Source of the DNA: Phytophthora colocasiae
Taxonomy: Eukaryota; Oomycota; Peronosporomycetes; Peronosporales; Peronosporaceae
Direction of reading: 5' to 3'
Length of the DNA: 64,000 nt
Assembly: GCA_018806915.1 (NCBI GenBank)
Contig: JAGKQI010000026.1
Coordinates: 310,001-374,000 of the forward strand
Under the pieces are notes generated by a model. It was given only the letters and a program-made list of their open reading frames with translations. It made no database searches and was not told the DNA's origin. The translations under genes were made by a program, and so were the position numbers. Positions 10,109 through 21,156 of the stretch are shown here, piece by piece. Every line of letters begins with the position of its first letter. Position 1 is the first letter of the stretch.

Positions 10109-11602
10109 TCACAAGTTGTTCCCTGCAACTTCTTCGTTACCCCCCCCTTTAGCATTAGTTCTTTTGACTTCACCCATGCTTCCTCTGCCTTTCTTGTCCT
10201 TCTTTCTTATCGTACTGCTGACAGATTTCACTTCCTTGCCTTTCGTGTTGATTTGCCGTACGGCCGCTTCCAGCTCTTCGTCTTGCTCTTCAATCTTCGC
10301 TCTCGCCGCATTCAGTGCTGTCTCCAGATATTTTACTTTCTTCTGGTAGCCGCTTGATATCGCCTTCTCTCCTGCTAATTCGGCTGTTTTGCTTCTGAGT
10401 GCCTCCTCCAATTTTTTCTGCTTACCTTTGTCACCTCGTCGACCAGTGGAAGCCTTGCGCTGAGCCTCTAGTTCTTCTCGAAGCGTAGTGGAGTTCAACT
10501 TCTCCTCATCCAGTTCCCGCACTAGTTCTTGAATTTTTTCCTCAGCTTCCAAGTGTCTCGCCTTGAGATCCTCCAACTTGGATACGTGGCTTGTCTCCAA
10601 GTCCTTCAACTTCCTGTCGGATGCAGCAGACAGCGAGACGGAGATCTTGCGGTAGATCAAATCAAACTCCGCCCGTAAAGTCTGCTTCTCCTCTTCAGTG
10701 TCACACACGAGAGTTGGTAAAGTCGCCGCTACTGCTTGAACTTGGTCTAAACTCGACTCCTTCCCTATCTTTCCAGTAGCAAGTGGCTTCGCTGCTTGGC
10801 TTATCTCTCTTTCCTCCCGAATTGCACGTCTCAGCTCTTTCTTAGTTTCTTCGTGGCCCTCGCTCAAAAGCTCCTGTATCTTCGTGACCAACGAGGCATT
10901 GCTTGACGCCACGAGTTCTCTTAGGCCTGCGCTGGGATCTGCATTAGCCTTGTTTTTCTTATTTTCCAACACCTTGAGATACCCTGCATATACGTCCTTG
11001 AGCAGAGACTGGTGGTGCTTCTTGAGCTCTGCTGGTTCGCTCTTGAAGGCCTTGAACTGAATTTTGGTCGCTAAATCATTGTAATCCACCTTTTCGCATC
11101 TATTTCGTGCGGCGAGATACCGTTCTACCCACAAGCGCTTCTGATAGTTTGCCAAAGTGTACGGCTGCGCTTTCGTGCGCCGCTCGCATTGCCGCTTATC
11201 TCCTTGGTACTCCTCGTTGCAAGCTCTCCTCATTTCATCGCAAGCTTCCTTCAGGAATTTGATGGGAACCTCTTGGCCTTCTGCCTCCTCCGGTTTAGCA
11301 GCATCAACATCCTGTACAGAAACTTCAGTATCTTGGCTTGTCGGTTTTGGTCGCTTGCTAGATCCATCCGAGGACTCAGTAATATTCCCCTTTCGTTTCT
11401 TAGATGAAGGCTTGCCCTTGGTTGACGACTTGCTCTTGGCCGACTGATTCTCCTGCGTTTTGGCCGGGACGACTAACGAATTCGTTTGTGCTGCCACCGA
11501 CAGTAACTGCCTCGTATGCGCAGTTCTCTCGGTTTGCCCATCCTTCACCCGCGTAACCAGAGCGACCTTGGTTTTCCTTTTCCCCGCACGCGTCTTCACC
11601 AT
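10109..11602 (-). CDS. Basic N-terminus, coiled-coil protein of unknown function
   Basis: Intact single-exon frame of 497 residues, start ATG 11602. Residues 1-90 are very basic and look nuclear (MVKTRAGKRKTK, KGKPSSKKRKG). Residues 105-215 form a charged, probably globular or helical domain (KFLKEACDEMRRACNEEYQG, YQKRLWVERYLAARNR). Residues 310-470 are a long coiled coil (LETSHVSKLEDLKARHLEAE and following heptads), ending in a K/G-rich tail. No catalytic motif is visible. It sits among transposon relics and could be a transposon accessory gene or a lineage-specific nuclear protein. I cannot assign a family. Confidence 0.6.
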   Translation of the reverse strand: MVKTRAGKRKTKVALVTRVKDGQTERTAHTRQLLSVAAQTNSLVVPAKTQENQSAKSKSSTKGKPSSKKRKGNITESSDGSSKRPKPTSQDTEVSVQDVDAAKPEEAEGQEVPIKFLKEACDEMRRACNEEYQGDKRQCERRTKAQPYTLANYQKRLWVERYLAARNRCEKVDYNDLATKIQFKAFKSEPAELKKHHQSLLKDVYAGYLKVLENKKNKANADPSAGLRELVASSNASLVTKIQELLSEGHEETKKELRRAIREEREISQAAKPLATGKIGKESSLDQVQAVAATLPTLVCDTEEEKQTLRAEFDLIYRKISVSLSAASDRKLKDLETSHVSKLEDLKARHLEAEEKIQELVRELDEEKLNSTTLREELEAQRKASTGRRGDKGKQKKLEEALRSKTAELAGEKAISSGYQKKVKYLETALNAARAKIEEQDEELEAAVRQINTKGKEVKSVSSTIRKKDKKGRGSMGEVKRTNAKGGGNEEVAGNNL

Positions 11603-11727
11603 CGTCTTTCAATGGAAATCACACGCAACAAAAAACATATTAAAGAATTTGACATCATTTACTCACTAAGTACGAATTATTTATCTCACAACTCAATATT
11701 GCGCCACCATTGACTAAACCTCAAGAG

Positions 11728-12089
11728 CTACGAGACGGGTACGGGCAAAGTCAAGCGGGTACACGAAGAGCGGCGAGCGGGCACCGCGAAGCCAGGTTGC
11801 CCTTGAAGAAACGCCAGAACTGGTCCTTGGTTACACCGTAATGAAGAGCTTATGAACTTGTCCTTTAAGGCAAAGTTCAGGGCCTGGGTGCCCTGCTCCT
11901 TGGACACACGCACGAAGCAGTCCACGATGCCCTTGTTCGGTTAATCTGCGACGAAGCACTGCAGAAGCAGCTTGACACGCTCGATGGAGGCCACGACGGT
12001 CTTGGAGATACCGCCGGCAGCCAGGTCCATGAAGAACGAAACGGCGCCGCTCTTCTTTTCCGAAGTGGCGACTGGGTCAGGGCGCTCAT
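11728..12089 (-). pseudogene. ADP/ATP translocase (mitochondrial carrier) relic
   Basis: Degenerate copy of the mitochondrial adenine nucleotide carrier. After ATG 12089 a one-base shift is needed. Then follow the carrier's first helix and matrix segment: FFMDLAAGGISKTVVASIER, VKLLLQ, a stop, then KGIVDCFVRVSKEQG and TQALNFALKDKF. The segment between SKEQG and TQALNFA (normally LWRGN...RYFP) is deleted, and the region after it is scrambled by shifts. Only the first third of the carrier is present and no second or third repeat follows. It is a truncated, dead copy with no introns visible. Confidence 0.85.
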
Positions 12090-12186
12090 CTTGAGGTAAG
12101 GGGGGAGACTTTAAGAGTCTTCAGCGAAACGGAGAAAAATCCTAAATGATCGAGGTCGAGCACGCGGATATTCCATGCAATGGCAA

Positions 12187-15100
12187 CTAGTTGTTTTCAC
12201 TAGCTAGGTTGTCCATGTTGTCAGCCCCCACGCCTTCTGGAGCTTGCGCCCCATCATTGTCGTAAAATTCTTGATCGTAATTGTCAGGACCCCCGTCAGC
12301 TCCTTCTGGGGCATCGTGACTCCTACCAACCAGGCCGTCCCTATCGGCTCCGAGCTGATCATCGTGACTTGATGAAACTTGAATTTGCTGTGCCTCTGTA
12401 CTTTGAAAATGGGCTGGACTTCCAACAACTGGAGTCTCACCCAAGAGAAGCTCCTGAAAGCTCAAATTCCTCCGTCGCGAGCTTACCTCGGGTGGCTCAA
12501 CCGTGGCAGCAATTGAATCGTTTGGTAACTCCTCTGTCGAACGGCGAATTCGAATACTCCCTCTCTTCTCCAGTTGCGGAATATTCCTTCCATTCTTCCA
12601 GTTCGAATGCCAAATATTAAAGCAAGACACCGAATTTCCATCAGTCACATGCCGTGCTTTTGAACATAAAAACAGTCTCCCGCGATCGGAGGAACACTGC
12701 TGACAGTAATGGCGCGTTGTTCCTGCCAATCGACGCCTTCCATCTGAAGTTGTACGGCACATGATGGAACAAACTTTGCAGACGCGAAACTTGAATTTCC
12801 CACCCGCAGTTTTATCTGTTGACACCAACACTCGATGACTCGAGCTAGCAATAGCGTAGGCAGTAGCAATCGAAGCCGACCGGTCCCTTGAGTCATCCAC
12901 TGCAACAACTTCTTCAGTAATGTGTTCAGTTTCCAAGAAATCTTGGTCTTGGAGACCTAGGAGCTCCTCGTGGAGTTGGATCAGGAAGTTCAAGTGTGAA
13001 AGCGGTTTCTCTTCGATGGACTTTGCGTATAGACGGTGTACAATGAATGCGTTGATGATCGCAATGTCAAGAAGCCCGTAAAAAAGATTCTTGTAGTACT
13101 TTTTGGCGCGCATGACCATTTGAACAGAGTAACTAAACCAACCACATACAGTACCTCATGTCAGTAAAAATGAAATAAGCACTGCTCTACATTAAACTCA
13201 CCGTTGCAGGCGTAATTGGTCGTGATTATCAACGCCACCCATGTACTTGTTGTAATTCACAACAAACTCCGGACACGGAATAGTAGCGTACGTACCGTCC
13301 CTTTGCTTTCGTTGTACAGACGACCTTTTCGCCGAGACTCCAGTGGCCAGAAAATACCAAATTTTTGAGTCTACCCACCTTGATGCGTACAATACTCCGT
13401 TTGTGGTGTTTCTTGCAAGCTTGTAGGACCCTCGAGGCATATTGCGTGATTGGCTCTTTTTTTTGTCTTGAAATTCTCCACAAAACAAAGCCGGCTCGTG
13501 GACACTGTTCCGATATTGTAATACCTCATGTCCATCAGGCGAAAACTAAGCGATACTGATGAGTATTCTCGGTCCGTAACAACGATTCTTTTCTTCGAGC
13601 GATCTACTCGACGCTGTTCCCACAGGGCCTTCAAGTTACGGACGACAGCCATTGGCCCACTTCTCGTGTCAACAAATTGACTATCTTGCTTCTTGCCACA
13701 ATAGACTTCGAATCTGTGATAAAGACGCACAAAAGATCTAAGTAAATGACATCTGCTTGACATACACCTAAACAGTATCATTATGTACCTGGAGCAGTAG
13801 TGGGTTTCGCCACAGCAAACTGCGAACAGCTTTGTCCCGTACTTGTGCGGCTTATTCTTCAGAAAAACACGAATTGTATTCCGCGAACTCCTTGACGGGA
13901 TAACCATTTCATCGAACGCAACCCAACGCCCTAGCTCCATCGCACCCTTAAACGTATCTTGGAGAGTATCAATTACACTTCTAATTTTCCATGCCCGATC
14001 GGATTTTGCTCGTGGGTCCTCGTTGTCTGTGAAGTGGATGAACCTACCAACACGTCTCTATTAGTACAGTACCAGGTAAAATGTCAACGTTGTCTCATCA
14101 TTTATACCGGCAATTCATAATCCAGTTCTGAGCGCACGTTCGTACCTGTTAATCTCCTTAAAACGCAGTCGAGGCATGAATGGTGACCATGTCCCGGCGG
14201 GAATTGCCCCACGCGCCTGGGTTTTCCAATGATCTTCCATACGGGCTTTAATAGGGCAAACAGCTCTCGAAATGATCAACGCCAAGAAATGCGTTATTTC
14301 CGCTGCGGAAATCTCCTTGAACGAATCCAGGGCTCGTTCTTTCTCTCGGTACAACTTGCTTCGCAAAGCTTGATCATTCGTCTTGGCATTTATGACCAGC
14401 GACGCGGCTTGTAACCGTTGAGCGCGTGTTTGGCGCTCGTACAAATTGGTTTCATGCGCGATATCTCTCCAGAGGCGTTTCGGCATAAAATAAAAAAATA
14501 AATCCGTTGGCTTCATCGTTCGAGCTGCATCAATTGCTGATTGTTGTAAATGGGGAGGATCGTTCATAACATCACACATGCCATCCGTATTGGTATCGTC
14601 CACACCATCGCCGACATTCAGCTCCTCCCAACCGTTTATAGACATAGACCGCAGCATTTCATCTGTTATATAATCTTGAGGTCCTGCGACAGCACGAATC
14701 TCCTCAGCAGTCTCAACAGAAAATTCATCTTCGTCATCTTCCTCGTTGACGATGATATTTTCTGTGGTTTCTTCGTCAGAACCGTCATCACTCTCACTAG
14801 CGCAATAATCAGAGGCTAAAAACTCATGTTCGTCGTCAAGGCCTTCATTTGCTACATCGATACGAAATGGACGGGTCCGTGGCGCCTTCAACAGCGATTT
14901 CGGCCTACTGTGGCTGACCGTTGGTCTTTTCTTCCGAAAAAGGTTGCTCGAATTAGTTTCACTCCTCGCTTCTTCGTCTACCTTGGTCTCCTCGTCGTTG
15001 GTGTTTTCCTCCCGATAATCAGGAAAATCAAATTCATAATTGGGGTTCGAGTTTTCTTGAACTCCCCGTAATTCGTCTGCATTGCTGACAATCCGTTGAG

Positions 15101-15882
15101 ATCTGTCGATTCTGTTTGGAGAGGGATCTAATGTCCGTGCGTCTTGGTTTATATCAGTTGGGGTGGCCACCGGGACAGTTGTAGAATTGGTTGTACTGTG
15201 GTTTTCTGTGACATTGGCAACAGAAACCTGTATACTTGCCGCTGGATGAGCTTTCTGTTGACGACGTCGGAATGCCGCCAGGACTTCGGGACAGTTCATG
15301 TTTGATCCAGCGATCCAACTGGACTCCGTATACCCTTTCCATTTGACTAGGTAATGAGGTAATCCAAAACGAAATCTCTCTCGAAGGATTGCTTCCACTT
15401 CGTACTCTTTCTCCTGAGAAGTACCTGTACATTATCACCGATGACCAACAGTTCAGTCAGAGAATAATGCACTCGAAGACAATATCATTAGCTACCTTTT
15501 GACGCTTTCCGTTTCACGGAGCTCTCGGAGCTTGCTGTCGCTTTCGGGCTCGCAGCTTTCTTCTTGAAAGCACGGGCACGTTTTAGCTGCTCTTCGTTAA
15601 ATTGTTGCAGAAGCCTGGGGCACGTAAGATTGGATTCCGGCTCCCATGTAGTGTCATTGTAACCCTTCCATTTTACATGATACTTTGGCTTTCCCGACAC
15701 GATTTTCATATCGATAATACGTTCCACTTCGTACTCTTCATCTACGAACAAGCATTCGATTAGAACTGCCAACGACGCAAGAGTTGTGTCTGCGTACCAG
15801 ATATTTCATCGGGCCGAGTAGCTCTCCGCCGGCTCGTGCGAGACGACTGGGGATCTTCTCTCTCCTTGCGCTTGCGCGGCAT
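12187..15882 (-). pseudogene. piggyBac-like transposase with two N-terminal chromodomains
   Basis: Six exons on the minus strand: 15882-15798, 15741-15496, 15424-14146, 14043-13789, 13737-13202 and 13132-12187; all junctions are GT...AG and in phase. The order is a basic N-terminus, chromodomain 1 ([18 protein letters not shown]), chromodomain 2 (YLVKWKGYTESSW), an acidic linker, the piggyBac N-region (FFYFMPKRLWRDIA), the DDE_Tnp_1_7 core (FIHFTDNEDPRAKSD, VAFDEMVIPSRSSRNT, KPHKYGTKLFAVC, IVVTDREYSS, YNKYMGGVDNHDQ) and a C-terminal cysteine/histidine zinc-binding domain (CKVCSIMC ... HYCQQCSSD). One single-base shift near 13490 breaks exon 5; otherwise the gene looks complete. Transposon ends were not found. 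The catalytic triad can be followed in DEMV, TDRE and GVDNHD. Confidence 0.88.
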
Positions 15883-16252
15883 GACCACCTTAGAATCCTG
15901 AATTGAATGCAAGTGGTATCCGGACAGTTTTTTTGCACTTACTCTTACAATCACGTAATGAGATCCAAAATATCCGGATACGGCGTAACTATACTGGTAT
16001 ACCAGTAATCGACGTCAGCATTAGAGGCAAATATACTAGTTTCACTAAAGAAAACAATCCAATAGTGAAACTAGTATATTTACCTCTATCGACGTGGACT
16101 CTTTGAGAGAGGTGAATATACTAGTTTCACTATAGGTCGTGGCCGTCCATAAATGTAAAAGTTTATATGTCGGCTACAATCTGCAACAATAAAACTACTA
16201 CGTAGCTGCAATCCATGTGCGATACTAGTACGATTCAAGCGACGAGCTGTAA
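15883..16252. other. Intergenic region with palindromes
   Basis: No gene seen. It holds a perfect 16-bp palindrome (TACTGGTA/TACCAGTA, 15992-16007) and a three-copy 24-bp motif listed separately. Confidence 0.6.
16024..16132. repeat. Three copies of a 24-bp motif, two as a hairpin
   Basis: Copies at 16024-16047 (+), 16063-16086 (inverted) and 16109-16132 (+) share the core AATATACTAGTTTCACTA with one or two differences. The first two form a 24-bp stem with one mismatch and a 15-base loop. Confidence 0.9.
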
Positions 16253-17261
16253 CTAGTCATAGCGCCTATAGTTCTCCCCGATGCAAATCTCGCCACTGTC
16301 CTCGCAATAAAAGGTCTTGGGAGGCAATTCGTGCCACACTGACTCCGTCGGGTAATCTTGCGTTGGGAAGTTCTTGCACTTTTCGCATTTGCACAGCCCT
16401 TGGAACTCGGCTTTTGATAGCTCGTATGCGATGATATCCACAACGTTCATAGCTTCCATCAAGAAACAAATCAAATTGTGTTCTCTCTCCAGCTGACGTC
16501 CCTCCCGGCGATGTTCATCAATCTCTTCTGCATCCACGAAAATGTCTGCCTGCATGCGAATATAATGCTCGACATGAGCGTCGAGTTCCTGTCTTTCTTG
16601 GTCGATATAGTCGTTTAGAAACCTCAACCGAGTTTTAATCTGCTCTCGAGTTATCTATTTTTTTTCATTCAGTAGTTAGTAAACCGTCAAATTGTAAGAA
16701 CATACAGGGAATACCTTCGACAAACTCATTGATGTGTCCAACCACTGCAGCATCCAAAGGTAATCATGCTCGTCGAATGCGTACAAGTTCCATACCCCAA
16801 CATACACATCATACATTTGCTTGACGGGCAATGAAGTAACGAAGTCGTCGATGTCGCTGGAGGTGTGTGCCTCTTTAGCAGACAAAGCGTTACCAAAACA
16901 GCGATAACATTAACGTCTCCAATCATGCACGTACACGTCCTTCGGCAGGTTCCTTGAAGTAAACAGGATACAACGCGTCGAACGAGATCTCGTCGGTGCT
17001 ACTAAAGAACGAAAGAGCCTATCGTTTCAAAACAAGTTAGATAAATGCTTTAAAAGCTGAATATGTACAATTTACCTCGGTTCTAAACTCGTCCTTTTCG
17101 CGGAAGTTGTACAGGCGCTTGCCATCAGAAGCAAAGGATCTTGATGGGTCTTCTATCTGTCGACAGCAACAAATGATACCAGGGTTACCCAATTGCAGAT
17201 TATGCAAATTGAAGTGAGTGCATACTTCAAACTGCTCTGCTTTCGGCCGAAAGTCACGCAT
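16253..17261 (-). CDS. Unrecognised multi-exon protein
   Basis: Four exons can be joined on the minus strand: 17261-17076; 17018 to about 16935; about 16873 to 16709; and 16650 to 16253. Introns are 55-65 bp with GT...AG ends. The product is about 280 residues. I do not recognise it. Visible features are a short cysteine cluster in exon 1 (GIICCCRQIED), an aromatic acidic stretch in exon 3 (YVGVWNLYAFDEHDYLWM), a helical charged stretch in exon 4 (EEIDEHRREGRQLEREHN) and a CxCxxC piece (GLCKCEKCKNF) that could bind a metal with the later FYCED. The exact donor of exon 2 is ambiguous (two phase-compatible choices). Confidence 0.55.
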
Positions 17262-17569
17262 GGCTCCTCAACAGCAAAACGAAGAATGAAAGGCGTCCCA
17301 TGCTAAAGATTTTGGCAGCTGCTCGAAGTGCCACTCACTTTTTCGAAAGATACTGACCGTGGGCTCACCGTCAGGCACAAGTCAGACGCAGCCTGTGTCA
17401 GTACTGTCTGTGCTAACGCCTCTACCAACTACAAATGTCAACGATGGTTTACCATTGACCTGGCCAATACTCAGTACTCAAGAAAGTTTATCATTAACCT
17501 GTAAAATACTAAACTCATGGTAAACACAACAGTTACCAGTCGCTGACAAGGAAAAGTTACCACTGCTAA
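17262..17569. other. Intergenic, no gene seen
   Basis: Short repeats around GGTAAAC and GTTACCA occur, but there is no open frame of interest. Confidence 0.5.
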
Positions 17570-18869
17570 CGTCGAGCAGCATAGCAGGTAATATCAGCGT
17601 TGTGACCAGTAGGGCTCAAGCGGCGTAACGGGTAGCGTTGTACTGAAAAGACACAAGACTGTGAGTGTATTTCCATTCCTCAGAAGTTCCATCGACTTGC
17701 TCCTCGTCCAAAACCTCCTGTTCCTCTGCACTCCAAGAGTACAACTTCCTCCACCAATTCTAACGTCCAAAGCTCTTAAAACCCAAGAAAAACTGAAGGT
17801 TCGGCTTGGGGTACAGAATCCTCAAATCCCCATCGACGAAAGTCTGGAAGAACTTTTCTTGTGGCGTTTGATCCGGCACCAAGTAGGGCTCCAGCAAGGG
17901 TAGCGTAGCAGATCGTCGCAGCGTACCAGGTAGAACAGCCTAGTAGGTAGGGCAGCGTAGCAGGTTATAGCAGCATTGCGACCAGGTTCGAGTAGCGTAG
18001 CAGGTTATAGCAGCATTGTGACCAGTAGGGCTCAAGCAGCGTAACGGGTAGCGTAGCAGCCAGTAGAACGTCGAGTAGCGTAGCAGCCAGCAAAGGTCGA
18101 GCAGCGTAGTCAGCAATTTCGTGTAGTGCACGTCGAGCAGGGCGTCAGGACATTGGGTAATGGGGGACTTGAGGGGGGCTTGGTGAAATTGAAATGAGGC
18201 TCCGCTTTGCGATTCTTACCGCGAGGATCGCGCACATGAGGTAGGCTAGAGCTTCAACTTGCTGTGCCAATTAGCACTCGTCATTTTTACGCTAGCGCCT
18301 CTTATTGGCGGAATCGTCAGAGCGAACCCGCCGGGGAAAAGCTTGGCTTGGAAAAGCGCGCGGAAACACGTATAGTGGGCCTTGCGACCGCGTAGGAATC
18401 ATGTTGGCTTCAAGTTCAACCTCAACATATGATTACTATAATACTCACACTATACTATTGATATTACTATACGTGGCGAAGAGTGCGTTTGTACTTGCGA
18501 TAGTATGAACCCTGACAATAAAATGTCAACTGCGAAGAAACGTCGACTTGAGATTTCAATTATCAGCGATGGTCTGCATTTCACTCACTTTCTGTAGTCC
18601 GCCATGGGGACGATGATTAAACGCAGTTGCAGTAGTTAGTGGTAGCTCACGGGTGGCACGACCGTGCAGAAGCCGCCCGGAAAAATTGACCGTTTTGAAG
18701 TTGTTGCTAGAACTTCACAGCCGGCTACGAAAGCGCATTCAGGGACGTGGGCACCCACGTTGAAGCTCCCAGTCCGGCTCGGCGTGGCTTTAGTGTCATA
18801 GACCTCTATCGATGATACCGCAGCCAAGACTGCTGCCTCATGTTGTGAGGATGTTTAACTTTATCGATG
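17570..18869 (+). repeat. Left arm of a long inverted repeat, with tandem-repeat outer part
   Basis: From about 17890 to 18869 the sequence matches the reverse complement of 28955 to about 29950 at roughly 98% by eye. Inner ends are sharp (ATCGATG at 18869). The outer part is made of units like GTAGCAGGTTATAGCAGCATTG. A 17645-17880 insert with no recognised content separates an outer repeat unit (17570-17645) from the rest. Small ORFs inside (18305-18508, 18636-18827) are mirrored in the other arm and carry no known domain. Confidence 0.85.
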
Positions 18870-19524
18870 TTCATACACAGTCGCCTTGCACCTATGCTAC
18901 TACGTTTGTATCAATTCTAACTTCGCGGAAATCCATATGCGTTGTCTTCGAAGGTTTGCGTTCGGGCTCAAAACCCAAACACGTAAGCACTTGATTAACC
19001 GCTTCGCCGTCAATGTTCCAATCCGATGAGTGTCGAAACAAGACATGATAATGGCTTCAAAAGGAAGCCTGCATATTCGGGATACTTGGCGCCACCGCTT
19101 GTTTCGCCGAAGTAAATGTCGTTGTGCAGCCTCCACGTTGCGTGGTCGCAGTGTGTATTTTTCCAGTGTATCAACAAGATCTCGTGATCTTCTCTCCGGC
19201 CTCTGGCAATATCGCTGTTGCCACAGAGAATACCGCAGAGAATAGAGGCGCAATTCAACTACGACATCGACTAAGACAAAGACAATTCGCAATGTGACAC
19301 AACGACAGCGTTATGACCATGGCAACACCTAGACGTGATGAGGTATATTGAGTTACTTCCAAAGAGTCCTACAGACCTAGACTGGTCTAAGGACCGGTAC
19401 AAGTCCAACCTTGGATGGCCGAGCCGTCTAATTTCCGACCGGGGAGATCCAGGACAAACTCTACAACGAAATAGCGACAGCGACTACGACTACGACTACG
19501 ACGATACGGACCTTCGTGCATTCG
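18870..19524. other. Unassigned sequence between inverted arm and Gypsy insertion
   Basis: Minus-strand frames around 19010-19290 are open for 80-130 residues but match nothing I know. This and 27838-28954 were contiguous before the Gypsy insertion and would form a 1.8-kb core between the inverted arms. Confidence 0.4.
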
Positions 19525-19529
19525 CCGAA

Positions 19530-19987
19530 TGTAACGGGGTTACACGTACAAGTGGTTGTACCACTTGTAACTCTAACAGTTAGGATAACTGTTAGAGGTT
19601 GGAAATGGGCCTCAAACCTTGGTGTGCTGTACACACCAAAGGATACATGGGCGAACCACATTATTGGATGGTTCGTGTGCATTTGTGCATATTATTAGAA
19701 AGTAACGGATTTCTACCAATCACTGAGCAGAGTTTCTGCCAACCACACGTTGGCAGACCCTATAGAAATAGATAACAAACAGTTTTAGGAGGTCCATAAT
19801 TGGCTTATGCCAAATTCAATAACAGTTCTCATTTTTACGGTATTTGCAGTATTAATTTAGTTATATTTGATTTAAGTATACTTATTTAAATAAGTATACT
19901 TAAATTAAGTCTATTCTAATTGCACGCTTCCTCATACACGTAAGCGCACGTGTACGCCATCTAATAGGTCTAGGTAGACCCATTACA
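19530..19987 (+). repeat. 5' LTR
   Basis: 458 bp, TGTAAC...ATTACA. It contains a perfect 34-bp palindrome (19871-19904) and hairpins with 8-12-bp perfect stems, for example 19571-19597 (12 bp, 3-base loop) and 19735-19757 (8 bp). Confidence 0.95.
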
Positions 19988-20036
19988 CCTGGTAGCACTT
20001 TGTAGTCCGTCCCACGACCGACTGCTGTTCGTTCGT

Positions 20037-21024
20037 ATGGAGTCATACGAACGCGGGGTAGAGAACTCTCCAATGGATGAGGGATCCGCTGGGACCCCTC
20101 ACATGTCCGTGACGCGCACGGACTGTGCCCACCTGTCAGATCCAGAGTGGGAAGCTCTCCAAAGACTTTCACAAGTCATTGGAGAGGCAGCGGTAGCGAC
20201 GATGCTTCGTACGCTATCGCCGACAGAGCAACACGGTGTTGCTCTGGGGTACATTGTTAAGGAGCAACGAGATGTTGCTGCCTCGGTGGCTTCCCCTAAG
20301 CCACGCGTGGAGTCGTTGAAACTCCACGTGAGTACCTACACGGGGAAGGAGGACGAGACCCTCCTTCGTTGGCTTGTCGAACTTGACACAGCCGTTGCGG
20401 CTCGACGTATCGTCGATCCGATATCGAAGGTCGCGTTCGCCATGTCATGTCTTGGCGGACGTGCGAGGAGTTGGGCCTATGGGCGCCGACTCTCGGATCC
20501 TACGTGCTTCGGCACGTACGAGGTGTTCAAAGAGGAGCTCAAGCTTGCGTTTGAGCCCCCGAAGAACGAGTTCAGATCGAGAGCGGAGTTTCTCGATCTG
20601 CAGCAGGGCAAGGATGATGTTCACACCTTTGCCCAGCGTGCTCGATACTTGGTATCGAACATAGTGGCCAACCCGATCGACGAGGCGACCAAGGTCGTCA
20701 CGTTCATGAAGGGACTAAGAGATGGTCCCGTCAAAACATATCTCTTCCGAGAATATCCGAATACTCTCGAAGAGGCGATCAGCCTTGCGATGCAAGAGGA
20801 GTTTAGCCGACGTCAAGCTAAACTCCATGCGAACGCGCCGAAGCCGGCGCGTCCTGTTGTGAAGACGGGAGGTCCGGAACCTATGGACCTCTCGAGTGCT
20901 ACGACTGCTGGTCAACAGCAGCGTAGGAACAGCAAGCGTTCGATGTTACAAGTGTAGTCACATCGGGCACTATGCACGCGAGTGCACAGCGGGCGGGCGT
21001 TCAAACAACGCCAAGGACCAGTAG
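20037..21024 (+). pseudogene. gag: Gypsy gag, frameshift before the zinc knuckle
   Basis: Capsid protein of the element. Start ATG 20037, 50 bp after the LTR. Residues 90-250 are the retrotransposon gag core (LRWLVELDTAVAARRIVD, VAFAMSCLGGRARSWAYG, RARYLVSNIVANPIDEAT, EEAISLAMQEEFSRRQ). The conserved PMDLS precedes the C-terminus. The frame stops at 20957. The CCHC knuckle (CYKCSHIGHYAREC) follows in the next frame to a stop at 21022-21024, consistent with one extra T near 20935. As written the protein would lack RNA binding. Confidence 0.88.
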
Positions 21025-21156
21025 GCGTGGGGCGTCCTACTGGTGATGCAGTCTCGCGTGTCGAGCTTGGACACGCGACGATGAGGACTGCTGCCCCAGC
21101 GAGAAAGTTTCTCGCTGTAGCTGCAAGATGACAAGCCAAACCTTGTCATCCTGAAC

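Noticed and set aside
17661..17903. 80-residue ORF in the insert within the left inverted arm
   Set aside because: No domain, and it runs into the repeat units; likely chance.
18305..18508. Short ORFs mirrored in the two inverted arms (also 18636-18827, 28997-29188, 29316-29522)
   Set aside because: They are duplicated only because the arms are; no coding character or known domain.
17570..18869. Inverted arms read as two LTRs of one retrotransposon
   Set aside because: LTRs are direct repeats; these copies are inverted and lack TG...CA ends with a primer-binding site.
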